NCBI GenBank assembly: GCA_903994455.1
Contig: CAJEXI010000016.1
Location: forward strand, 1-64,000
Source: an uncultured Chlorobiaceae bacterium
Lineage (GTDB): Bacteria > Bacteroidota > Chlorobiia > Chlorobiales > Chlorobiaceae
Length of the DNA: 64,000 bases
Reading direction: 5' to 3'
The notes under the pieces are model-generated. The model ran no database searches. It worked only from the letters and a program-made list of their open reading frames with translations, and was not told the origin of the DNA. Both the position numbers and the translations under genes were made by a program. This document shows positions 1-8,875 of the stretch, piece by piece (positions within the stretch are counted from its first letter, which is position 1; each line of letters starts with the position of its first letter).

Positions 1-325
1 CTTCGGTGAGCGGGGGAATGCTGACCCGGATGTTCTGGCCGTCGGCGGCGGGGTTGAGCCCAAGGTTGGCATCGCGGATAGCTCGTTCGGTAGCCGATAC
101 CATGGACTTGTCCCAGACCTGGACAATAAGCGTGTGAACATCAAGAACACTGAGATTGCCGACCTGTTTCAGCGGCATCTGCTGGCCATAAGCCTCTACT
201 TTGACACGGTCAAGCAGTGTTGTTGTTGCCTTTCCTGTCCTGATCGAAGCGATTTCGTGCTGAAATGCCTCAATGGTCTTTTTCATTTTAGGCTCAGTTT
301 TCTGATAAACCTCCCTGACACTCAT
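1..325 (-). CDS. frr: Ribosome recycling factor, partial (3' end outside window)
   Basis: RRF works with EF-G to split the post-termination ribosome so that its subunits can be reused. Reading the minus strand from the ATG at 325 gives an N-terminus starting MSVREVYQKTEPKMKKTIEAF. It continues through the family's conserved stretch ending in IRTGKATTTLLDRVKVEAYG, then VWDKSMVSATERAI and a NPAADG..IRV..PPLTE segment. These are standard RRF landmarks. Only 108 of about 185 codons are inside the window; the C-terminal part lies beyond base 1. The gene starts 45 bases after the rpmE stop on the same strand, so the two may be co-transcribed. In many bacteria frr follows pyrH, but here pyrH is more than 44 kb away. 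Confidence 0.93.
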   Translation of the reverse strand, partial: MSVREVYQKTEPKMKKTIEAFQHEIASIRTGKATTTLLDRVKVEAYGQQMPLKQVGNLSVLDVHTLIVQVWDKSMVSATERAIRDANLGLNPAADGQNIRVSIPPLTE

Positions 326-370
326 AGCTGTTCCAAGGTTAGTGTTGGTTTGCTGAAAAAAAAAGCTTGT

Positions 371-598
371 TTATTGTGCGCTTGCCTGTGCTGCAGTGGA
401 TTTTGCAAAGCGCTTGTTGAAGCGTTCGACGCGTCCGGCGGTATCGACAAGAGTCTGCTTCCCGGTATAGAAAGGGTGACAGTTGTTGCAGATATCAACC
501 TTGATGGTTGTTCTGGTTGAGCGGGTAACAAAGGAGTTGCCGCAATTTGCGCAATTGACGGTTACTTCCTTATACTTTGGATGAATATCTTGTTTCAT
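371..598 (-). CDS. rpmE: 50S ribosomal protein L31, zinc-binding form
   Basis: L31 is a small protein of the large ribosomal subunit that contributes to the bridge between subunits. The 75-residue product begins [16 protein letters not shown] and contains HPFYTGKQ, both typical of L31. Four cysteines (C16, C19, C37, C40) form two CxxC pairs, so this is the zinc-binding type and not the zinc-independent paralogue. The ATG at 598 is preferred over an upstream in-frame start at 661 because it gives the family's standard N-terminus. The gene is divergent from recG and upstream of frr. Confidence 0.95.
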   Translation of the reverse strand: MKQDIHPKYKEVTVNCANCGNSFVTRSTRTTIKVDICNNCHPFYTGKQTLVDTAGRVERFNKRFAKSTAAQASAQ

Positions 599-697
599 GA
601 CTTTCGTTGACTTTGTCGTACAATAGATGATATGACCGGCAATAAAATTGTAAAGGTGCAAATATACAAGAATCTCAGTCCAGTTACAACCATTAAT

Positions 698-2803
698 ATG
701 AACGGTTCAACATCAGTCACTTACCTGAAAGGGGTGGGCTCAAAAAAGGCATCAATTCTCCAAGAGGTGGGTATTGTGACGCTTGATGATCTTTTTGATT
801 ACTATCCCCGCCGATATCTTGACCGTAGCGCCATGAAAAGTATTGGCGCTCTTGCCGAGGGTGAAACGGTAACGGTTGTGGGTACGGTGATCAAGACGCA
901 GTTTGATGGTGATACTCCTGGCAGGGCACGATTCAAGGCGTGGCTTGGTGATGCAACCGGTGTGCTTGAACTTGTCTGGTTCCGGGGTGTCCGCTATTTT
1001 TCACGCAGTGTTGTTCTGGGTGAATCACTGGCTGTTTATGGCAAAGTGAGCTATTTCGGGAGTCATGCCCAGATGCAGCACCCCGATTTCGATCGTCTTC
1101 AGGCGAGTGAGGGAGAGTGCAGCGATTTCGAGCTGTACAATACCGGAAAGATTATTCCCATCTATCCGACCAGTGAGGCCATGAAGCAGGCCAGTCTGGG
1201 CTCAAAGCAGATGCGTGCGCTTATTGCCCGTGCGTTTGAACAGGGTGCGCCGGGCCAGCGGGAAAATCTTACGGATGCCATGGTTGCCGATAATGGTTTA
1301 CTCTCACTTGCCAAAGCCTATCGAGAGATTCATTTTCCCTCATCCCACGACAGACTTGAACGGGCACGCTTCCGGCTGAAATGGACCGAACTCTTTTATG
1401 CTCAATTGCTATTTGCCCTGCGCCACAGCGAGATCAGGCGCAACAGGGCAGCGGTGAAGTTCACTCACTCCGGTGAGGTCACTCAAAAGCTTTATGCCAG
1501 CCTGCCTTATACGTTGACCGACGGCCAGAAAAATGCGGTTCGTGAAATCTATCGTGACCTCAGAAGTGGCAGCCCCATGAACCGTCTTCTGCAGGGAGAT
1601 GTCGGTTCAGGCAAGACGATTGTGGCCATGTTCGCCATGGCTCTTGCGGCTGACAATGGACTTCAGTCAGCCTTTATGGCTCCGACAGAAATTCTTGCGG
1701 TGCAGCACTATCTGGTGATGAAACGTTATTTTACTCCGCTTGGGCTCCAGATTGGCATTCTGATGGGCAAGCAGGGGAAAAAGGTACGTCAGGCGGTGCT
1801 TGATGCCCTCAGCTCCGGAGAACTGCATGGTGTGATTGGCACCCATGCCATGATTGAGCATGGTGTCAGCTATGCCAATCTTGGACTGGTTATTATTGAC
1901 GAGCAGCACCGCTTCGGTGTGTTGCAGCGCAAGGCACTTCAGGAAAAGGCGATAAATCCCCATGTGCTGCTGATGACAGCTACACCGATACCGAGAACCC
2001 TTGCCATGGGTGTGTTTGGTGATCTTGATGTTTCGGTAATTCGCGACAAGCCTGTGGGAAGAAGGCCGATCAAGACCTTTCTTCGGTCGGAACAGGATAA
2101 GATGAAGGTGTATGATTTTCTCCGGTCACAAGTTGCGGAAGGCAGGCAGGGCTATATTGTCTATCCGCTTGTTGAGGAGTCTGAAAAAATGGATCTGAAA
2201 GCGGCGGTTGAAAGCTATCATGAGCTCTCTGCCACACGGTTTCCCGATCTTCGCCTCGGATTGATTCACGGGCAGATGAGCCCGGATGAGAAGGAGGCGG
2301 TGATGGAGCTGTTCAGGGGAGGAGAGATTGACCTGCTGGTGGGCACCACCGTGATTGAAGTCGGGGTTGATGTTCCAAATGCCACGGTTATGGTTATTGA
2401 GCATGCTGAGCGCTTTGGTCTTGCCCAGTTGCATCAGCTCAGGGGGCGTGTTGGCCGTGGAGAGCACCCATCCTCCTGCTTCCTGCTGTATGCAAAAATG
2501 ACGGCGGATGCCCGTGAAAGGCTTGGGGCGATGGAGTCAACCAATGACGGTTTTGTTATCTCGGAAATTGATGCGAAAATAAGGGGTGCGGGAAATATTC
2601 TCGGAAAAGAGCAGTCCGGCGCTATGAGTGGCTTGAGAATTGCAGATCTGAACACGGATTATACTATCATGCAGTCGGCCAGGTCTGCCGCCTATGCCCT
2701 GGTTGAACAGGATGGTCAGTTGCGGGCTGCGGAACATGCCATGGTGCGGGATTGTTATCTGCGTCAGTACCACGACCGTTTTTCTCTGGCTGATATTGGA
2801 TAG
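698..2803 (+). CDS. recG: ATP-dependent DNA helicase RecG
   Basis: RecG remodels stalled replication forks and branch-migrates Holliday junctions. The protein has the N-terminal wedge/OB region ([11 protein letters not shown] near the start, then [14 protein letters not shown]). Superfamily 2 helicase motifs follow: Walker [12 protein letters not shown], a DEQH Walker B box ([10 protein letters not shown]), [10 protein letters not shown], and motif VI with QLRGRVGRG. The C-terminus has the usual [15 protein letters not shown] region. An in-frame ATG at 632 would add 22 residues. I prefer the ATG at 698 because the family pattern begins just after it, but neither start has a convincing ribosome binding site. 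The length of about 701 residues is normal. It is divergent from rpmE. Confidence 0.95.
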   Translation: MNGSTSVTYLKGVGSKKASILQEVGIVTLDDLFDYYPRRYLDRSAMKSIGALAEGETVTVVGTVIKTQFDGDTPGRARFKAWLGDATGVLELVWFRGVRYFSRSVVLGESLAVYGKVSYFGSHAQMQHPDFDRLQASEGECSDFELYNTGKIIPIYPTSEAMKQASLGSKQMRALIARAFEQGAPGQRENLTDAMVADNGLLSLAKAYREIHFPSSHDRLERARFRLKWTELFYAQLLFALRHSEIRRNRAAVKFTHSGEVTQKLYASLPYTLTDGQKNAVREIYRDLRSGSPMNRLLQGDVGSGKTIVAMFAMALAADNGLQSAFMAPTEILAVQHYLVMKRYFTPLGLQIGILMGKQGKKVRQAVLDALSSGELHGVIGTHAMIEHGVSYANLGLVIIDEQHRFGVLQRKALQEKAINPHVLLMTATPIPRTLAMGVFGDLDVSVIRDKPVGRRPIKTFLRSEQDKMKVYDFLRSQVAEGRQGYIVYPLVEESEKMDLKAAVESYHELSATRFPDLRLGLIHGQMSPDEKEAVMELFRGGEIDLLVGTTVIEVGVDVPNATVMVIEHAERFGLAQLHQLRGRVGRGEHPSSCFLLYAKMTADARERLGAMESTNDGFVISEIDAKIRGAGNILGKEQSGAMSGLRIADLNTDYTIMQSARSAAYALVEQDGQLRAAEHAMVRDCYLRQYHDRFSLADIG

Positions 2804-2956
2804 CCGGGTGTGAATTTTGAAGACAAGGGAAGTCTTGAGGTGCGGCTCATTCTGAAGAGCAATGAACAAGTTTTTTATTGCTTGATAGAACCACTTTAAA
2901 ATTAATCTTTAAAGAAGGCATATTGTGATCATTTTGATTGCAATTTTGAATAACCT

Positions 2957-3904
2957 ATGAACAGAGATCATGAAGAAGTTCCTGTCGGGATGGTCATGGA
3001 GGTATCCGGAGCCTCTTATGTTGTCATCTCCGAAAATGGAACCGAGTACCGGTGCCGCACTTTTCCCGGAACGAAAACGGAGAATGGTGATTCGACCCTC
3101 GTCGCTGTCGGAGACCGGGTTGAGCTGAAGGTGATTGAAACCGGCACAGCATTGCATGAAGCGGCAATTACACTCGTGCTGCCTCGCCACAGCGCCCTGA
3201 CAAGAAAACGGGATGTCCGCCGGAACAGAAGCAAGGAGAAGGTTCAGGTGATAGCCGCCAATATTGATCAGTTGGTCGTTGTTGTTTCGGCTTTTGAGCC
3301 TCCTCTCAGTACCCGACTGATCGACCGTTACCTCGTCTTTGCGGAATCCGAAGAGATGGAGATTGTGATTGTGGTCAACAAGATGGATCTTGAGGACTCA
3401 AAGGAGACCCGCAAGTTGATGAAGCCCTATAAGGCGCTTGGTTACAGGGTTGTCTATACCAGCGCTGAAGAGAATCGTGGTATGGGGCTCCTTCAAAAGG
3501 TACTGGCCGGAAAACTTTCAGCGTTCAGTGGCCATTCTGGTGTTGGAAAGTCAACCTTGATTAATCAGCTCTCTGGTCAAGAAGATCGGCTTCGTACCGG
3601 CGAAACCAATATGAAGACCGGAAAAGGGCTCCATACGACCACAAATTCTGTTATGCTTGCTCTGCCAAAGGGTGGCTATATCATCGATACCCCGGGGATC
3701 AGGGAGTTCAATCTTTCAGGGATCACTCGCGACAATCTTCGCTTCTATTTCAGGGAGTTTCTCCCATTGATGCAGGAGTGCAGTTACTCTTCATGTTCGC
3801 ATACTGTAGAGCCCGGGTGCGGGATTATGAGAGCGGTGGAGGATGGTCGTCTTGATCCCGACCGTTTCGAGAGTTATCTTGCCATCTATGAAAGCATCGA
3901 TTAA
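2957..3904 (+). CDS. rsgA: Ribosome small-subunit-dependent GTPase A (RsgA/YjeQ)
   Basis: RsgA is a circularly permuted GTPase that acts late in 30S subunit maturation. The permuted order is visible: the G4 motif NKMDL comes first (about residue 140). The P-loop GHSGVGKST follows (about 192-200), then G3 DTPG (about 246). An N-terminal OB-like domain precedes them. A C-terminal zinc knuckle has C275, C280, H282 and C288. The length of 315 residues is normal. The gene lies 153 bases after recG and 27 bases before the aldehyde dehydrogenase gene, so it may be read together with the latter. Confidence 0.95.
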   Translation: MNRDHEEVPVGMVMEVSGASYVVISENGTEYRCRTFPGTKTENGDSTLVAVGDRVELKVIETGTALHEAAITLVLPRHSALTRKRDVRRNRSKEKVQVIAANIDQLVVVVSAFEPPLSTRLIDRYLVFAESEEMEIVIVVNKMDLEDSKETRKLMKPYKALGYRVVYTSAEENRGMGLLQKVLAGKLSAFSGHSGVGKSTLINQLSGQEDRLRTGETNMKTGKGLHTTTNSVMLALPKGGYIIDTPGIREFNLSGITRDNLRFYFREFLPLMQECSYSSCSHTVEPGCGIMRAVEDGRLDPDRFESYLAIYESID

Positions 3905-3931
3905 TTTTTTCATCATGAACCGTGATAACCA

Positions 3932-5308
3932 ATGATTATTACTGTTAATCCTGCGACAGAAGAGCCAATTGCCGAGTATCAGACCATGACCTCCGCCGAG
4001 ATCGAAGAGATCCTGCAGCTATCCCGCAGAGATGCTCTTTCATGGAAAAAGGTCTCATTGGAGGAGCGTAGCTCGCTGATGAGAGGCCTGGCTGAGCTTA
4101 TGCGTCAACAGAAAGAGCGTCATGCAGCGCTGATTACGCTTGAGATGGGCAAACCACTGGCGCAGGCTGTTGCTGAAGTGGTCAAGTCAGCCTGGGTCTG
4201 CGATTATTATGCCGACCATGCGGCAGAGTTTTTAATGCAGGAAGAGAGTCTGCTGGATGGCAGTGTTCGAGGCCTGGTTACCTTTGAGCCCATCGGTCTT
4301 GTGCTTGGCATCATGCCGTGGAATTTTCCCTTCTGGCAGGTGTTTCGATTTGCAGCCCCGACAATTATGGCGGGTAATGGCATTATCGTCAAGCATGCTC
4401 CGAGTGTTACCGGTTCAGCCATTGCTATCGAGGAGCTTTTTCGTGAGGCAGGTTTTCCTGAACATCTGTACAGAACCGTTCATATCGACCTCGAAGATGT
4501 TGACCGGTTTACTGGCATTATGATTGATCATCCCGCCATTCAGGGTATTTCGTTAACGGGAAGTACCGCCGCTGGCCGTGCTGTTGCTGCAAAGGCGGGG
4601 CGAGCCATCAAAAGAAGCGTGCTTGAGCTTGGAGGCAGTGATCCCTATCTTGTGCTTGATGATGCCGATATTCCCGGGGCTGTTGAAATTTGTGCGGCGG
4701 CGCGTCTGCTCAACGGTGGGCAGAGCTGTATCTCCGCAAAACGTTTTATTGTGCACTCATCAGTCATCAAGGAGTTTGAACGTCTGCTTCTTCGGAGAAT
4801 CCAAGCTTCGGTGATGGGCGATCCGTTTGATGCAACTGTCGACATTGGTCCAATGGCGCGCCGTGATCTTCGCGATCAACTGCATGCCCAGGTTGCTGGC
4901 AGCGTTGCACAGGGAGCCCGATTGCTGTGCGGTGGGCATATTCCTGAAAGAAAAGGATTCTTCTATCCTCCAACACTTCTCACCGGAGTGCAGAAGGGAA
5001 TGCCAGCATACGATGAAGAGACCTTCGGGCCAGTTGCCGTGATTATTGAAGCGCAGGATGATGATGATGCCATTCGCATAGCCAACGATACCCCTTACGG
5101 ATTGGGGTCTGCGGTCTTCTCCCGAAATATTGACCGGGCGATTCTTGTTGCCGATCAACTTGAGGTGGGGAACTGTTTTTTGAACAGCTCAGTAAAATCG
5201 GATCCACGGCTGCCGTTTGGAGGAGTGAAAGAGTCAGGATATGGTCGTGAGCTTTCTCGTTATGGTATCTGCGAGTTTGTCAATATAAAAAGCCTCTGCT
5301 TCGTTTGA
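3932..5308 (+). CDS. NAD(P)-dependent aldehyde dehydrogenase, succinate-semialdehyde dehydrogenase type
   Basis: Members of this family oxidise aldehydes to acids with NAD(P). The protein shows the full catalytic set: IMPWNFPFWQ (Asn of the active site), LELGGSDPY with general base E232, and nucleophile C266 in NGGQSCISAKR. A C-terminal FGPVAVI segment and PFGGVKESGYGRE complete the fold. At 458 residues, with an N-terminus starting directly at the cofactor domain, it resembles the short Sad/YneI branch that acts on succinate semialdehyde. Substrate assignment is by resemblance only. A terminator hairpin overlaps its last codons. Confidence 0.88.
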   Translation: MIITVNPATEEPIAEYQTMTSAEIEEILQLSRRDALSWKKVSLEERSSLMRGLAELMRQQKERHAALITLEMGKPLAQAVAEVVKSAWVCDYYADHAAEFLMQEESLLDGSVRGLVTFEPIGLVLGIMPWNFPFWQVFRFAAPTIMAGNGIIVKHAPSVTGSAIAIEELFREAGFPEHLYRTVHIDLEDVDRFTGIMIDHPAIQGISLTGSTAAGRAVAAKAGRAIKRSVLELGGSDPYLVLDDADIPGAVEICAAARLLNGGQSCISAKRFIVHSSVIKEFERLLLRRIQASVMGDPFDATVDIGPMARRDLRDQLHAQVAGSVAQGARLLCGGHIPERKGFFYPPTLLTGVQKGMPAYDEETFGPVAVIIEAQDDDDAIRIANDTPYGLGSAVFSRNIDRAILVADQLEVGNCFLNSSVKSDPRLPFGGVKESGYGRELSRYGICEFVNIKSLCFV

Positions 5309-5322
5309 AGGAGAGGCTTTTT
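5287..5322 (+). terminator. Rho-independent terminator after the aldehyde dehydrogenase gene
   Basis: An 11-base arm (AAAAAGCCTCT) is followed by a 14-base loop and the complementary AGAGGCTTTTT, ending in a T run. The left arm lies inside the end of the coding sequence. Because the arms are A-rich and T-rich at their ends, it can also stop transcription from the convergent regulator gene on the minus strand. Confidence 0.75.
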
Positions 5323-5347
5323 GATTGAGTTCCAGGTGCGAGACAAA

Positions 5348-5863
5348 TCAGGAGGCAACGGCAAACTCTGCAAGGTAGGTCTTGATTGACTGATGTTTTC
5401 CAAGGCCAAGCTTTTTGTGCATTCTGTAGCGGATGCTCTCCATTCCTCTTGTTGATATGCCTACAGAGCGGCCAATCTCTTTTGTGTCGTAATTCAACTT
5501 GACCAGCAGGCTTATTCTTAGCTCACGCTGGTTAAGGTTGGCATGTTTTTTCTGTAGTTTTGACAGAAAGAAAGAATCGGACTCAGTCAACTCGATATTG
5601 AGACGTTTTTCAATGGTTTCGGTCTCAATCAGGCTCAAACATGAATCGGTCATCGTTCTTTTCAGGGTGCTATCAATTTCAAGAGCGTGTATCTGGTCGA
5701 GGAGATTCCGTAACGAGTTTGTTTTTTCAGCGATAGCCGTCGAAACTCTTGTCAGCTCCAAATCCTGATTCGCAATTCTTGCCTTAAGATCCCCAATCTC
5801 TTTCTCGTACTCGGAAGGGGTTCTTTTGTTCTGTTCTGTTTGTGAGTGCATTGTGGTAATCAT
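5348..5863 (-). CDS. Coiled-coil protein with LuxR-type HTH, short paralogue (probably 5'-truncated)
   Basis: The 171-residue product has a coiled-coil N-terminal half (about residues 15-60) and a C-terminal LuxR-like helix-turn-helix. In the latter, LNQRELRISLLVKLNYDTKEIG leads to ISTRGMESIRYRMHKKLGL. It is clearly paralogous to the last ~150 residues of the 408-residue protein encoded at 7351-8577. Upstream of the ATG at 5863 the match continues (I-T-R-M-I-T-T against I-T-Q-L-V-I-K) up to an in-frame TGA at 5873-5875, where the longer paralogue has an Arg CGA codon. This suggests loss of an N-terminal domain. A later ATG at 5851 is an alternative start. It may act as a DNA-binding regulator without a sensor domain; its target is unknown. 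It is convergent with the aldehyde dehydrogenase gene. Confidence 0.7.
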   Translation of the reverse strand: MITTMHSQTEQNKRTPSEYEKEIGDLKARIANQDLELTRVSTAIAEKTNSLRNLLDQIHALEIDSTLKRTMTDSCLSLIETETIEKRLNIELTESDSFFLSKLQKKHANLNQRELRISLLVKLNYDTKEIGRSVGISTRGMESIRYRMHKKLGLGKHQSIKTYLAEFAVAS

Positions 5864-6445
5864 CCGGGTTATTCAATTTATGATATCATCTTTACGCTGT
5901 TAAAACTCGTGAAATCGGTAATTCTTGCAACAGCACCCAAGAATTCCGGTCCTTGCCCGGGGTTATCCCCGTAACCTCCCTTGTTTTCCTGATTTTTCCG
6001 GGGAATATTATCCCGCGTTACTTGCTTTCTCTGCTACCTCCATTTTTTAATTGGTTTCGAACACTATCTCATGACTAAGCCAACTCATCATTTTCTGATT
6101 ATTGACCACCAAAATCAAAAACACAACTTTTAACGATATAAGATAGACAAGTTCATCGTACTTTCATAGCTATTTGAACTGTATTTGTGTTCGATTACCC
6201 ATATTTTATTGCTGACGTGTCCACAACAGTAATATTTGTTTTTTTTTACACAAACGCAAAAGAATATTCGTAATTCTACGAAAAAACACTCTCTTTCTTT
6301 TTTTTTATACTTTGACGGAATATTTTTTCTTGTGCTTTGTCATTTATTCATAGAGCGACTTCATGGCAAAACGACGGCAATGCCGGAATTACCGTATAGT
6401 TACCTTATGTATAAAGTGTGTGTTTTTCGGTTTTAAATTTTCAGC
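5864..6445. other. Gene-free AT-rich intergenic stretch between divergent genes
   Basis: About 580 bases separate the short regulator (minus strand) from the lipid kinase gene (plus strand). The only sizeable open frame (6236-6436, 66 codons) is low-complexity, rich in Phe and Lys, lacks a ribosome binding site and looks spurious. The left end carries degraded coding similarity to the long regulator (5864-5900) and a pair of imperfect GC-rich repeats (5957-6021). The rest is AT-rich and should hold the promoters for both genes, but I cannot place a convincing -35/-10 pair. Confidence 0.6.
5957..6021. repeat. Two imperfect copies of a GC-rich element
   Basis: Copy one (5957-5975) reads CCGGGG-TTAT-CCCCG-TAAC. 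Copy two (5998-6021) reads CCGGGGAATATTATCCCGCGTTAC. Both are partly self-complementary and stand out in an AT-rich background. Their centres are about 44 bases apart, close to four helical turns. They could be paired operators or relics of a small hairpin repeat; the sequence alone does not decide. Confidence 0.45.
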
Positions 6446-7348
6446 ATGATGAATAAGTTCGCACGTTACATCTTTATTTTTAATCCTGCCGCCGACAAAG
6501 GTCGTGCTTCGCGCAAGGCTCAATGGCTTAAAGCACAGGTATCAGGTCGGACCGACTCAGTGCTGTTTACGACGGCTTATGCTGGTCATGCGGGTGATAT
6601 CGCACGTTCCGAAAAAAGGGAGGGTGCCTGTATGGTTGCGTGTGGAGGGGATGGAACCCTTCATGAAGTGGTGAATGCTGTTGCCGGAGAAGGGGTAACG
6701 GTCGGGATTGTCCCTGTTGGGTCGGCAAATGATTTTATCAAAACCCTGCATCCCCAAAACAACTTGCACTCAGGCATCACCCATATATTTGAGGCAAAAA
6801 GCAGAACCATTGATATCGGGAGCGTTTCTTATGGTACAGAGCATCGGTATTTTATCAATTCTCTTGGTATCGGTTTTACCGGACGTATTGCAAGGAGTGT
6901 TAAACGGACGAGTTGGTTAAAAGGAGAGCTTGGTTATCTTTATGCTCTTTTTCAGGTGCTTTTTGAGCATAGGCCGTTGACAATGGGTATCAAAATTACT
7001 CTTGAGAACTCTTTTCTGGAGCTTCACGAGCCTGTGTTTGTGTTTTCTGTTTTGAATGGAAAAATTGAGGGGGGAAAATTCAGGATAGCTCCGTACGCCG
7101 AGTTGTCAGACGGATTGCTTGATGTCTGTATTCTCAAGGCAGTGCCAAAACATAAATTTTTTCGCTATGCGTTCAAATATCTCTGCGGGAGCCATATTAC
7201 CGACTCACAGGTCATCTACTGCAAGGCGAAGGCGGTCGAGGTGATGCTTGAGCATCCGGATGTCATGCATCTGGATGGGGAGGTGTATGACGGCATTGGT
7301 GGCAGGATTACGATTTCGGTCGTCTCACAGGGACTCTCAGTCTTATAA
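6446..7348 (+). CDS. Diacylglycerol/lipid kinase family protein (YegS/BmrU-like)
   Basis: This 300-residue protein belongs to the soluble lipid kinase family that phosphorylates diacylglycerol or related lipids with ATP. It shows the N-terminal FIFNPAADKGRA segment, the nucleotide-binding CGGDGTLHEVVNAV motif (GGDGT) and a downstream PVGSANDF loop. The C-terminal beta-sandwich has GGKFRIAPYAELSDGLLDVC, as in YegS-type kinases, and it ends with a HLDGE motif. Two ATG codons stand in tandem at 6446 and 6449; I report the first. It ends 2 bases before the convergent long LuxR-like gene. Substrate is unknown. Confidence 0.88.
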   Translation: MMNKFARYIFIFNPAADKGRASRKAQWLKAQVSGRTDSVLFTTAYAGHAGDIARSEKREGACMVACGGDGTLHEVVNAVAGEGVTVGIVPVGSANDFIKTLHPQNNLHSGITHIFEAKSRTIDIGSVSYGTEHRYFINSLGIGFTGRIARSVKRTSWLKGELGYLYALFQVLFEHRPLTMGIKITLENSFLELHEPVFVFSVLNGKIEGGKFRIAPYAELSDGLLDVCILKAVPKHKFFRYAFKYLCGSHITDSQVIYCKAKAVEVMLEHPDVMHLDGEVYDGIGGRITISVVSQGLSVL

Positions 7349-7350
7349 AG

Positions 7351-8577
7351 CTATGTCATATCGAGTTCTGAGAGAAAGGCTTTGATTGAGCGGTGTTTGT
7401 CAAGGCCTAACTTTTTATGAATTCTGTAACGTATGCTCTCCATGCCTCTGGTTGACAAGCCGATGGAACGGGCAATCTCAGTGGTGTCATAGTTCAGCTT
7501 GACCAGCAGGCTGATGGTTAATTCGCGCTGGTTAAGGGTGGGAAATTTTTGCTGCAGTCGAGATAAAAAAATTGAATCGGAAGCAGCGGGCTCTCTGTTC
7601 AGTTGTTTTTCGATCACCTCCTTCTCAATAAGGCTCAGGCATGATTTTGTCAGTGCTCTTTTTACGCCGGCCTCAAGGTCAAGTGCGTATATCTTGTCGA
7701 GAAGGTACTGCACTCCTTTTTGTTTGTCAGCAATGACGGTCGACATTCTTGCCAGTTCCATCTCCTGGGTCTGGATTCTTTTGGTAAGATCGGCGATCTC
7801 TTTTTCTCTTTCGCGAGCGGACTTGTTGTTCACCTCCGCTTGTGCATTTATTTTTATCACCAGTTGGGTTATTCGATGTCCAAAGTCCTGTTTAAGCAGT
7901 TGAACTTCGTTTTCTTGTTCCCTTTCTTTTTCTGCAAGGTCCGAGCGCAGGGAGTCTATTGCCTTGAAAAAAGGATAATAAGGGTGACCATCGGGAGGCA
8001 TGGTTATGCTTTGGTCAAGCATATTGAGCCAGGAAATTCTTGCTATGGCTTCCAGAAACTTTTTATTGAGTGCTTGCAGGTTGTTATACTCAACATCGGA
8101 TTCTCTGACTGCAAGGTTTCCTGCTTTAAATGCCCTTATATTTTCTATGCTCTTTTCGTATGTTTTACCAAGTATGACGCAAATATTTTGAGGAGCGACT
8201 GCCGCAAAAGTCTCCACGATGATGCGCATCGATTCCGGAATATTGTAAAAGCCTATGACTCCGAGGATTGGACTCCAGTTATAAAAGAGATCGGTAATCG
8301 CCCTTTTGTAGCTGAAGGTAATGTTGGAGATATGGGCAAGGTCAAACAAAATGTGAAACTGCTTGCCCAAAAGATCAGATTCAGTGAGCACAACCTGCAA
8401 GAGCTCAATGTCCATGAAATCCAGAACAATATCTGATTTTCCCTCTCTGTCAATCCAGGTGTGGACGATATCACCATCAACGACAGCCATCCATTTGGTA
8501 TACTCTGAGGCGGGGTGATGACTCTTCCAGTGGTTTTTTTTGGTTGTTGCGGCTATTGGCAGTTGCTGTGTTTCCAT
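7351..8577 (-). CDS. Regulator with N-terminal sensor-like domain, coiled coil and LuxR-type HTH
   Basis: The product (408 residues from the ATG at 8577) has three parts. An N-terminal globular domain (about residues 30-160) has alternating strands and helices, including ILFDLAHISN and GVIGFYNIPESMRIIVETF, loosely like a STAS-type fold. A charged coiled coil follows (about 220-310), then a C-terminal LuxR-like helix-turn-helix (TLNQRELTISLLVKLNYDTTEIA..STRGMESIRYRIHKKLGL). A TTG 20 codons upstream (8637) is possible but lacks a ribosome binding site. No receiver or kinase motif is visible, so it is probably not a classical response regulator. I do not recognise the N-terminal domain. It is paralogous to the short gene at 5348-5863. 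Confidence 0.72.
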   Translation of the reverse strand: METQQLPIAATTKKNHWKSHHPASEYTKWMAVVDGDIVHTWIDREGKSDIVLDFMDIELLQVVLTESDLLGKQFHILFDLAHISNITFSYKRAITDLFYNWSPILGVIGFYNIPESMRIIVETFAAVAPQNICVILGKTYEKSIENIRAFKAGNLAVRESDVEYNNLQALNKKFLEAIARISWLNMLDQSITMPPDGHPYYPFFKAIDSLRSDLAEKEREQENEVQLLKQDFGHRITQLVIKINAQAEVNNKSAREREKEIADLTKRIQTQEMELARMSTVIADKQKGVQYLLDKIYALDLEAGVKRALTKSCLSLIEKEVIEKQLNREPAASDSIFLSRLQQKFPTLNQRELTISLLVKLNYDTTEIARSIGLSTRGMESIRYRIHKKLGLDKHRSIKAFLSELDMT

Positions 8578-8875
8578 TGCCTGGAGTGTGTGTGATGACG
8601 AAATGGATTGTTGTCGAACCGGTATTGAAAATAACAAAAGTAACGGGCTGAAATATAATTAACAATGGTTACTTCTAACAAATGGGAGGAAAACAGGGAG
8701 CGGGCTCATTTTTTATGTGGAGAACCGTATTTTATCCAAAATAACAGTGGCGATAAATCTGGTAAGGAGGATGGAAGGTCATATTCCCGGCTTTTTTTAT
8801 ATTCAGTCATAGTTTTGTGTCTGATTGGTAACGTAACAGCAGGAAACAACAGGTAAGAGAGAGGGAATTTGGACT

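Noticed and set aside
134..520. Plus-strand open frame across frr and rpmE
   Set aside because: It is antisense to two clear ribosome-related genes and its product is cysteine-rich noise.
6236..6436. 66-codon open frame in the gene-free stretch
   Set aside because: Low-complexity Phe/Lys-rich product, no ribosome binding site, no recognisable motif; it probably overlaps the lipid kinase promoter region.
8763..8773. TAAGGAGG next to an ATG
   Set aside because: The ATG follows with no spacer and the frame ends after 13 codons; chance match.
8665..8856. 63-codon open frame upstream of the GlmU-like gene
   Set aside because: No ribosome binding site and no family pattern; it lies in the region expected to hold promoters for two divergent genes.
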